From the NCBI GenBank assembly GCA_016297805.1, contig JAEDFX010000018.1, forward strand, positions 1 through 30,375: a stretch of 30,375 nt of DNA, given 5' to 3'. The position numbers and the translations under genes are program-made. The notes under the pieces are model-generated. The model did no database searches, was not told the origin of the DNA, and worked only from the letters and a program-made list of their open reading frames with translations. This DNA is from Treponema sp. (GTDB lineage Bacteria > Spirochaetota > Spirochaetia > Treponematales > Treponemataceae). Every line of letters starts with the position of its first letter. Positions within the stretch are counted from its first letter, which is position 1. Positions 24,136 to 30,375 of the stretch are shown here, in pieces.

Positions 24136-24183
24136 AAAAAAAGTGGTACACCGATGACTGACATCGGCGTATCACTTTTTTTT
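24136..24183. terminator. Two-way terminator formed by a 28-base repeat
   Basis: A 14-base stem (24143-24156 with 24162-24175, one G-T pair and one mismatch) with loop ACTGA is flanked by seven A (24136-24142) and eight T (24176-24183). It ends both the reactivation-domain gene on the plus strand and the phosphohexomutase on the complement. The core 24147-24174 is the same 28-base repeat as at 2056 and 16793. Confidence 0.85.
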
Positions 24184-25675
24184 ATTTCAACGAACTTCTA
24201 TCCAATCTGTCAAAACCATCTGTAAGTTTTTTAGCTATTTCAACTAACTTTGCCAAATCACCCTTACGTCCGCCTTCTATATTTAAAGGCATTACAGGAT
24301 CATGCAAACTCATACGAAGCAAAATCCATCCCTGAACATCTTCACCCTTGAATGAAAGACGTACACCTTCGTAAGACTGTGGCATTGTATATCCGGCAGC
24401 TTCAGCGCGTTTTTTGAATTCAGCAAGAACAGTCTGTCCGTAAGCTTTGAAGTCATCTCCAGAAATCTTAAAGCGATATTCGCCTTCTTCTACCAATGGA
24501 GGAAGTTTTTCAATTAAACTATCAAGTTTTTTACCTTCTTTTGCAGCCTTTGCCAAAGCAATTACAAGCTTAACTGCAAGGTATGCACCATCATCAAGGA
24601 AGTAGTTATCTTTTAATGCACCATGACCAGAAGTTTCCATAGCCAAAGGAGCAACAGTTCCAGCAGCATTCAATTCCTTCTGCTTGTTGATTACGTTTTT
24701 ATATCCACGCATGTAGCAGAGATGTTTAAGTCCAAGAACGTCTTCAAGGAAGTATGTAAGACGGTCAGAAGTTACAGAGTCTGTAATAATTGTAGAACCT
24801 GGATACTGAGGTGCAAGAATTGCAGAAATCATAGCGATGATAGAATCACGGTTTACTTCGCTACCATCAGAAAGAACTGCAGACATACGGTCAACGTCTG
24901 TATCAAAAATCAATCCTAAATCAGCTTTATTGTTCAAAACTGCAGAACGAATCGCTTCCATTGCCTGTTTATTTTCTGGATTTGGAATATGATTTGGGAA
25001 CATTCCGTCTGGTTCAAGGAACTGACTTCCTGTTGTATCAGCACCAAGAGGCTTCAAGATTTTATCAACAAAGAATCCAGATGCACCGTTTCCTGAGTCT
25101 ACAACAATGTGCAAACCTTTAAGAGGAGTTTCTCCCATTTCCAAAGCATCAGCAATCTTGTTTTTAAGATATTCTGCATACAAATCAAGAAGATTTACTT
25201 TGTAAACTGGAGCATTTACTTTTGCAGGATTCAAAAGTCCAGCAAGCTTCAATATTTCTGTAATATCATCGTGTTCAAGACCGCCATCAAAATCAAAGAA
25301 TTTAATACCATTGCGGTTGAATGGAAGATGGCTGGCAGTAATCATTGCCGAACCATCAAAATGAGTTTCATCAAAAATAATGGACATAAACATTGCTGGA
25401 GTTGTAGCCATTCCACAGTCAAGAACTGTAGCTCCGGCACTAACCATACCTGCAATAAGACCTTCAGAAAGTGCTGGTCCAGAAACACGAGAATCTCGTC
25501 CAACACCAATACGTAAAGCATTAGCTGGAGTTCCTGTTTTCTTTTCAAGCCAGCTAACATAAGCACAACCAATCTGTTTTGCAATTTCAGGAGTAATATT
25601 TACGTTTTCGCCTTCAACACCTTCTACAGCAACACCACGTACATCACTGCCGTTCTGCAATTTCATTAAATCCAT
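24182..25675 (-). CDS. Phosphoglucomutase/phosphomannomutase family protein
   Basis: The 497-residue protein is an alpha-D-phosphohexomutase that moves phosphate between C1 and C6 of a hexose. The phospho-accepting Ser115 is in TASHLP; the metal-binding loop is DTDVDR (258-263); the sugar-specificity loop is METSGHGALKDN (346-357); a C-terminal phosphate-binding domain closes the chain. The Met-Glu-Thr-Ser-Gly-His form of the sugar loop fits enzymes that accept glucose and mannose phosphates. GGAGG lies about ten bases before the ATG. The stop codon overlaps the terminator T run. It supplies precursors for glycogen, nucleotide sugars or surface glycans; which is not decidable. Confidence 0.92.
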   Translation of the reverse strand: MDLMKLQNGSDVRGVAVEGVEGENVNITPEIAKQIGCAYVSWLEKKTGTPANALRIGVGRDSRVSGPALSEGLIAGMVSAGATVLDCGMATTPAMFMSIIFDETHFDGSAMITASHLPFNRNGIKFFDFDGGLEHDDITEILKLAGLLNPAKVNAPVYKVNLLDLYAEYLKNKIADALEMGETPLKGLHIVVDSGNGASGFFVDKILKPLGADTTGSQFLEPDGMFPNHIPNPENKQAMEAIRSAVLNNKADLGLIFDTDVDRMSAVLSDGSEVNRDSIIAMISAILAPQYPGSTIITDSVTSDRLTYFLEDVLGLKHLCYMRGYKNVINKQKELNAAGTVAPLAMETSGHGALKDNYFLDDGAYLAVKLVIALAKAAKEGKKLDSLIEKLPPLVEEGEYRFKISGDDFKAYGQTVLAEFKKRAEAAGYTMPQSYEGVRLSFKGEDVQGWILLRMSLHDPVMPLNIEGGRKGDLAKLVEIAKKLTDGFDRLDRSSLK

Positions 25676-25708
25676 ATTCTATAAGCCTCCGCTTTTTTTA
25701 TCAAAATA

Positions 25709-25737
25709 ATTATATTAATGAAAATAAATGACAACAA
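25709..25737 (-). promoter_or_regulatory. Phosphohexomutase promoter
   Basis: On the complement, -10 TATAAT (25709-25714) is 17 bases from a partial -35 TTGTTG (25732-25737). A leader of about 28 bases with GGAGG (25686-25690) follows. Confidence 0.55.
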
Positions 25738-25774
25738 GAGAGATTTTTCTTATAAATCTATACTCATCATATAA

Positions 25775-26620
25775 TCATTGTTTTTTAATTTTATTTTTAA
25801 TCTTCAATTTCAACATAGAAAATTTCAAATGAGCAAGTTCTTCCTTATATACAACACTCTTCATAGTTGGGAAGTGATTGATGAAACTTTCTGCTGCTAC
25901 GCTCTTCAGAGTCTGCATTTTTTCAATCTTTGCAACAATATTCTGATTTACTTTTTCTCTATCAATCTGAGCATGCTCTTTAACCGATGCCATCATTTCT
26001 GCCAAAGATTCACCACGGAACCATTCCTCGTGACCATAATGGCATCGCAAGCTTTCCCCAAAATTCTTGAGTTTTTCCATAGTACGAGCAAAATCCACAA
26101 GTTTTCGTACTGTAAAGAATAAGTCTACAATCAATATTACTGCAATGCTTTCTGCGGTAACCGTAATCATAAAATCACCCATCCAATTCAACAGCTGAAT
26201 TATATAAGGATAAACAAAATGTATCACTCCAAGTCCAAGGAAACCGAATAAAACAGAGTTCAAAAGACAAACTCGTCCATTCAGATTAATTTTAAAATGA
26301 GAGTAATCCCACCAACGGGCATGAAACATAACTTCCATAAGCCAGCTGACAAAATATTCTACAATTGTACAAAGAATCATTGAAGCGAAAAAAAGTGGAA
26401 TCCATGTATTATACAATTGAGGAGGTAACATTAAAATAACTACCCCTCCAAATCCATAAACAGGACATAGAGGACCGTGCAAAAATCCGCGGTTTATAAA
26501 TCTATGTTCGATTATAACTCCAACATAAATCTCTTCAGAGACCCACCCAATAAAAGCAAATAAAATAAAAATCAAAAAGGCTGACTTAAAAGGCAGCTCA
26601 AAAATAGGTAAAAGTTCCAT
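25775..26620 (-). CDS. CmpB-type membrane protein (putative ABC-transporter type IV family)
   Basis: The 281-residue protein has about five transmembrane segments in the first 185 residues and a charged helical C-terminal tail. The N-terminal part matches the family PF06541 (ABC_trans_CmpB): FIGWVSEEIY (about 23-32), FINRGFLHGPLCPVYGFG (41-58) and WWDYS..NLNGRVCLLNS. Members are membrane proteins of uncertain role and often lack an ATPase partner, as here. The ATG at 26620 lies six bases from a good -10 box and has no Shine-Dalgarno site. It is divergent from ptsI. Confidence 0.85.
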   Translation of the reverse strand: MELLPIFELPFKSAFLIFILFAFIGWVSEEIYVGVIIEHRFINRGFLHGPLCPVYGFGGVVILMLPPQLYNTWIPLFFASMILCTIVEYFVSWLMEVMFHARWWDYSHFKINLNGRVCLLNSVLFGFLGLGVIHFVYPYIIQLLNWMGDFMITVTAESIAVILIVDLFFTVRKLVDFARTMEKLKNFGESLRCHYGHEEWFRGESLAEMMASVKEHAQIDREKVNQNIVAKIEKMQTLKSVAAESFINHFPTMKSVVYKEELAHLKFSMLKLKIKNKIKKQ

Positions 26621-26622
26621 GC

Positions 26623-26655
26623 TTTAAATATATGCATATTTTCTGTATAATTCAA
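26623..26655. promoter_or_regulatory. Overlapping divergent promoters of cmpB-like gene and ptsI
   Basis: Leftward: -35 TTGAAT (26650-26655) and -10 TATATT (26627-26632), 17 bases apart, ending six bases before the ATG at 26620. Rightward: weak -35 TTTAAA (26623-26628) and perfect -10 TATAAT (26646-26651), 17 bases apart, ending eight bases before the ATG at 26660. ATATGCATAT (26630-26639), a perfect palindrome, lies between the two -10 boxes. Confidence 0.65.
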
Positions 26656-26659
26656 ATTT

Positions 26660-28390
26660 ATGGAAGTATTTCTTGGTATACCTGCTGCTGATGGAACAGG
26701 AATTGGTTCTGCATTTGTAATCCCAGATCCTGTAAAACGTGCAATTCCTCAGCATCATATTAAAATTGATCAGACTAAAAAAGGATGGTGTCGCTTTGAA
26801 GCTGCAGTTGAAACTGTAACTCTAGAGCTTTCAGAACATCTGGATTCTCTTTCAAAAACTGATCCAAGAGACAAAGCTCAGTGGGAAGTTTTCGAAACTT
26901 ACATTCTCATGTTAGGAGATCCTGTCTTTATTAAAGAAGTAAAAGATTTCTACGAACAAGAGCTTTTTAATATTGAATATACTGTCCAACTTAAAGCTGA
27001 AGAATATGCTGCTAAGCTTCGCCAGTCTGGTAATGATTATCTTGCAGAACGGGCTCAAGATATAACAGATGTTTTTGGCCGCGTTCTTGATGAAATGCTT
27101 GATATTCATCCATTTGATATTAATAAAGTTCCAGATGGTTCTGTAATTATTGCTACTTCCCTTAGTTCTGCAGATACTATCGTTCTTTCCAAACGTAAGA
27201 TTGCTGGGCTTGCCCTTACTGAAGGTGGTGTTTCAAGTCACGTAGTTATTCTTGCCCGTAACTATGGAATACCTACTGTTGTCGGCCTGGAATATATCAG
27301 CAAAAAAGTCCACACAGGTGAAACTGTAATTATTGATGGAAAAGAAGCTGAACTCCTTGTAAGTCCTGATAAGAGTACAATCTCAGAATATAAATCAAAA
27401 ATTCGTCAGGAGCTTTTGCGAAAGCAAAGTCTTAGAGCTTTCTTGGACAGACCCGCTGTTACTAAAGATGGAACCAAATTCAAATTATTTGCAAATATTG
27501 GTACTCCAGAAGAAGCTGAACTTGCTCTTGCAGAAGGAGCTGATGGAATTGGTCTTTTCAGAACTGAATTTCTGTATATGGCTCAAAGTGGTGCGTCACT
27601 AAATGCGGCAGCCCGTTCATTTAGTGAAGATAATCAATTTGAAGCTTATAAACATGTTCTCCAGATAATGGGTGATAGACCTGTAACAATCCGAACTTTA
27701 GATGCTGGTGGAGATAAACTTATTAACTCTGTTGATATTCCTGTTTTGGAAGAAAAAAATCCTCTTATGGGATTACGTGCTGTTCGTTTAAGTTTAAAAT
27801 GTCCAAACCTTTTAAAGACTCAATTAAGAGCTTTATATAGGGCTAGTATTTACGGAAATCTTTTAATTATGTTTCCACTTATTACAAGTGTTGATCAGGT
27901 TCGTGCTTGTCTTGACTTAGTTGAAACTGTAAAGAATGAACTTTCTTCAGAAGGCATAGCTTTCAAAGCCCACATTCCTGTTGGCATTATGATTGAAACT
28001 GCGGCAGCCGCTTTGGTTTCAGATTGTTTAACAAAGGTTTCTGACTTCTTTAGTCTTGGTACAAATGACCTGACTCAGTACACACTTGCTGTTGATCGTG
28101 AAAATCCTCACGTTTCAAGTTTATATAATGAATTCAATCTCTCGGTATTAAGACTTATTCAGATGACCGTTCGCTCTGCTCACGACGGTAATATTCCAAT
28201 TGAAGTTTGTGGTGAAATGGCAGGTCGCCAGGATAGTGTTATGGTTCTTGGTGGCATGGGCATTCGTACTTTAAGTATGAGTCCTAAGCAGATTTCCAGC
28301 ACAAAAGAACTTCTTTCCCGCTTTACCATTCAGGAGCTGGAAGCAATTTCTGCAAAACATCTGGATAACCTGTGGGATCAGAATATTTAA
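26660..28390 (+). CDS. ptsI: PTS enzyme I
   Basis: Enzyme I passes phosphate from phosphoenolpyruvate to HPr. The 576-residue protein has the full length and order: N-terminal HPr-binding helical part, the phosphohistidine segment GGVSSHVVILAR with His194 (the position of E. coli His189), the PEP-binding domain with ADGIGLFRTEFLYM (about 294-307), GTNDLTQYTLAVDR (467-480) and the catalytic Cys517 in EVCGEMAG. The active-site loop reads Gly-Val-Ser-Ser-His rather than the usual Gly-x-Thr-Ser-His. There is no ptsH, crr or sugar-specific gene beside it. In treponemes a regulatory rather than a transport PTS is common. der follows nine bases after, likely in the same operon. It appears leaderless. 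Confidence 0.94.
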   Translation: MEVFLGIPAADGTGIGSAFVIPDPVKRAIPQHHIKIDQTKKGWCRFEAAVETVTLELSEHLDSLSKTDPRDKAQWEVFETYILMLGDPVFIKEVKDFYEQELFNIEYTVQLKAEEYAAKLRQSGNDYLAERAQDITDVFGRVLDEMLDIHPFDINKVPDGSVIIATSLSSADTIVLSKRKIAGLALTEGGVSSHVVILARNYGIPTVVGLEYISKKVHTGETVIIDGKEAELLVSPDKSTISEYKSKIRQELLRKQSLRAFLDRPAVTKDGTKFKLFANIGTPEEAELALAEGADGIGLFRTEFLYMAQSGASLNAAARSFSEDNQFEAYKHVLQIMGDRPVTIRTLDAGGDKLINSVDIPVLEEKNPLMGLRAVRLSLKCPNLLKTQLRALYRASIYGNLLIMFPLITSVDQVRACLDLVETVKNELSSEGIAFKAHIPVGIMIETAAAALVSDCLTKVSDFFSLGTNDLTQYTLAVDRENPHVSSLYNEFNLSVLRLIQMTVRSAHDGNIPIEVCGEMAGRQDSVMVLGGMGIRTLSMSPKQISSTKELLSRFTIQELEAISAKHLDNLWDQNI

Positions 28391-28399
28391 GGAAAAAAA

Positions 28400-29953
28400 A
28401 TGGCAAAGAAAAAAGCTAAACCAGACTTTAGTAAACCTAAAGAATTAATAGAAGAAACTCAGAATGAAAATACATATGTTCCATTAAATGAACAGCCTGA
28501 TTTCATTGTAAATAAAGAAATTGACGGTATTACTGTTGCTCCAGACGGAACTGTAACCGCAACTGGTGATGTTTCTCCAGAAGATGCAGAATACGACGGC
28601 CTTCCTATGGTTGTTATTGCAGGACGCCCAAATGTTGGTAAATCTACACTCTTCAATCGTTTCCTAAAAAAACGTGTAGCAATCACAAATGATCAACCTG
28701 GTGTAACCCGCGATCCAGTTGAAGCTACTGCAATTTTAAACGGAAAGCCTGTTCACCTTGTAGACACTGGTGGATACAAGCTTACTCGCGATATTGGTAC
28801 AAAAGAAGCCGAGCTGGATGACTACGTTGTTGAACGTTCCCTAGATATGATTGAAAAGGCTGATGTTGTAATTCTTCTTCTTGATGCCGGCGAAATTACT
28901 GGCGAAGATGAAGAATTTATCATCAAAATGCGTCCATACTGGAATAAATTGATTGCTGCTGTAAATAAAACAGAAGGTGGCAAGAATGAAGCTGAAGCAT
29001 GGAACTATGCAAAATATGGTTTTGATGAGCTTCTTTTCGTTTCTGCAGAACATGGTGACCGAATTGGTGATTTAACTGATTTAGTTACATCCCGCTGTGA
29101 TTTCAGCAAGGTTCAGGTACTTTCATCTGACCGCCCAATTAAAATTGCAATTTTGGGAAAACCAAATACAGGAAAATCTACACTTTCAAACCGTCTTACA
29201 CATTCAGAAAATTCTATTGTTTGTGATTACGCCGGAACTACCCGCGACGTTGTTGAAGGTGAATTTGAATATAATGGCAAACATTTTAAAGTTTTGGACA
29301 CAGCAGGCATCCGACGAAAAGCAAAAGTTCATGAAGATGTAGAATATTACTCTGTAAATCGTGCTATAAAAACTCTAGATGAATGTGACATTGTATTCCT
29401 CATGATTGATGCGGTAGAAGGTCTTGCTGAACAGGATAAAAAAATCTGTTCTTTAGCATATGAAAAAGGACGTGGAATTATTTTTGTCTTGAATAAATGG
29501 GACTTAAAAGAAGATCAGAGCAATAAAGCTATTAAAGGTGTCCGAGAATGGATGAACATTATGTTTGCTCATATGGATTTTGCACCTATTCTTCCTCTTT
29601 CTGCATTAGAAGGAAAAGGTGTTAAAGATTTACTTAATACTGCCATAATGCTCTACGAACAGTTAACTCGCAAAATCGGAACATCTTCTCTTAATAATGC
29701 TCTGCAGGATTGGTTGGATCGTTATCCGCCACCAGCAAGTAAAACTGCTCATTTTAAAATCCGCTATATGACTCAATCAAGTACAAATCCAGTTTCTTTT
29801 ATTATTTTTGCAACAAGACCAGAGGTTGTACCAGAAACTTATATTACATACTTGAAGAATCGTATTCGTGAAGATTTAGGCTATGACCAGATTCCAGTTC
29901 AATTGGAAATAAAAGGAAGTCGTCAAAAGTGGGAAGATATGTATGGCCGCTAG
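28400..29953 (+). CDS. der: Ribosome-assembly GTPase Der (EngA)
   Basis: The 517-residue protein has two tandem GTPase domains and a C-terminal KH-like domain, acting in 50S assembly. Domain 1: P-loop GRPNVGKS (75-82), DTGG (122-125). Domain 2: GKPNTGKS (253-260), DTAG (300-303), NKWD (365-368). The NKxD specificity motif of domain 1 reads NKTE (189-192), with Glu in place of Asp. A poorly conserved charged extension of about 67 residues precedes domain 1, which explains the extra length over the usual 435-490. AGGA precedes the ATG, nine bases after ptsI. Confidence 0.96.
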   Translation: MAKKKAKPDFSKPKELIEETQNENTYVPLNEQPDFIVNKEIDGITVAPDGTVTATGDVSPEDAEYDGLPMVVIAGRPNVGKSTLFNRFLKKRVAITNDQPGVTRDPVEATAILNGKPVHLVDTGGYKLTRDIGTKEAELDDYVVERSLDMIEKADVVILLLDAGEITGEDEEFIIKMRPYWNKLIAAVNKTEGGKNEAEAWNYAKYGFDELLFVSAEHGDRIGDLTDLVTSRCDFSKVQVLSSDRPIKIAILGKPNTGKSTLSNRLTHSENSIVCDYAGTTRDVVEGEFEYNGKHFKVLDTAGIRRKAKVHEDVEYYSVNRAIKTLDECDIVFLMIDAVEGLAEQDKKICSLAYEKGRGIIFVLNKWDLKEDQSNKAIKGVREWMNIMFAHMDFAPILPLSALEGKGVKDLLNTAIMLYEQLTRKIGTSSLNNALQDWLDRYPPPASKTAHFKIRYMTQSSTNPVSFIIFATRPEVVPETYITYLKNRIREDLGYDQIPVQLEIKGSRQKWEDMYGR

Positions 29954-30010
29954 TGGTCATCATTGAACCAGAAAAAACTTTTCAGCTTTAACTATCTGAT
30001 TTGGAAATTT

Positions 30011-30331
30011 ATGACATACTCTATTGGTGATATTGAAGACATTACAGGAATAAAGCCTCACATTCTGCGTTACTGGGAAGACGTTATTCCTGGATTTTCT
30101 CCAAAAAAAGATATGGGTGGTCGTCGTGCATATACACAGCATGATTTAGAATTGATTTTTCGTCTGAAATATTTAATTACAGAAAAAAAATTTACAGCTG
30201 AAGGGGCAGGCCAGCAAATACTTGAAGAAGCCCAATACGTTCAGAATAATGCAGAAATTTTCCAGCAGATTAGGGAAACAAGAGAACTGCTGACAGAAGT
30301 CTATCTGAATGTAAAAAAATTAAATAGATAA
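30011..30331 (+). CDS. MerR-family transcription regulator
   Basis: From the ATG at 30011 the protein has 106 residues. The N-terminal winged helix-turn-helix of MerR type is clear: YSIGDIEDITGIKPHILRYW (3-22), then the wing GGRRAYTQHDLELIFRLKYL. A short helical tail follows, too short for a ligand-binding domain, so its signal is unknown. A TTG at 29963 in frame would add 16 residues without a family match, so I prefer 30011, which has only GGAA before it. It follows der by 57 bases and may belong to the same transcript. Confidence 0.88.
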   Translation: MTYSIGDIEDITGIKPHILRYWEDVIPGFSPKKDMGGRRAYTQHDLELIFRLKYLITEKKFTAEGAGQQILEEAQYVQNNAEIFQQIRETRELLTEVYLNVKKLNR

Positions 30332-30352
30332 TCAAATAATGGAATATTGAGT

Positions 30353-30375
30353 ATGAGAAATGATAAGAAAACAAC
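30353..30375 (+). CDS. Possible start of a further gene, cut by the window edge
   Basis: An ATG at 30353 opens a frame (Met-Arg-Asn-Asp-Lys-Lys-Thr) that runs off the window. It lies 21 bases after the merR-type gene on the same strand, with GGA about 10 bases upstream. Only seven codons are visible, so identity cannot be judged. Confidence 0.35.

Noticed and set aside
25109..25516. 135-codon open frame opposite the phosphohexomutase
   Set aside because: Antisense to a conserved enzyme and without recognisable protein features.
1..30375. tRNA, rRNA, CRISPR array, prophage, transposase, toxin-antitoxin or defence genes
   Set aside because: I looked through gaps and gene products and saw no supporting pattern. 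Nearly all the sequence is taken up by the listed genes.

Overview
The window is a gene-dense, AT-rich stretch of bacterial chromosome. The overall make-up suggests a spirochaete, most likely a gut- or rumen-type Treponema: short signal peptides and lipoboxes of spirochaetal style (one is FASC), a large lipoprotein next to a predicted outer-membrane barrel, an Nfn-type flavoprotein pair, and stand-alone accessory domains. That assignment is inference from gene content. I see no rRNA, tRNA, CRISPR array, integrase, transposase or prophage genes, and no gap without a gene longer than 300 bases.

Layout. 1-2009: a secreted protein of unknown role converges exactly, stop against stop, with a membrane-anchored GerMN-domain protein. 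2145-4484: nfnA-nfnB, an electron-bifurcating ferredoxin/NAD(P)H transhydrogenase, behind a promoter whose spacer is a perfect inverted repeat. 4567-10721: tex, a large lipoprotein and an outer-membrane-type protein, probably one operon read leftwards. 10826-13005: a degenerate PilZ-domain protein and a dicarboxylate/amino-acid symporter. 13045-14758: a Rossmann-like unknown, an MgtC/SapB membrane protein and a one-domain CBM48 protein. 14925-18881: metK-nth, then mscS and an HD-domain hydrolase, coupled by one-base overlaps. 18928-23349: yhbY converges on a leftward operon of pyrE, a cobalamin/iron-type ABC importer (binding protein, permease, ATPase) and a membrane protein. 23494-25675: a stand-alone MetH reactivation domain converges on a phosphohexomutase. 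25775-30375: a CmpB-type membrane protein diverges from ptsI-der-merR.

Connections. Methyl-cycle genes recur: metK makes S-adenosylmethionine (SAM), the stand-alone reactivation domain uses SAM to repair cobalamin-dependent methionine synthase, and the ABC importer divergent from it could supply the cobalamin. The importer substrate is not provable from sequence.

The most unusual signals are not genes. (1) At about eight genes a -10 box ends only 6-9 bases before the start codon, usually with no usable Shine-Dalgarno site, which predicts leaderless mRNAs. Genes inside operons and a few with longer leaders keep Shine-Dalgarno sites. (2) A 28-base quasi-palindromic repeat occurs five times at three places, each just after a stop codon, and at one place it forms a clear two-way terminator. 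(3) metK has a roughly 100-base leader with nested pairing. (4) Several divergent or single promoters contain perfect palindromes that could be operators. I found no defence system or other large new gene system.
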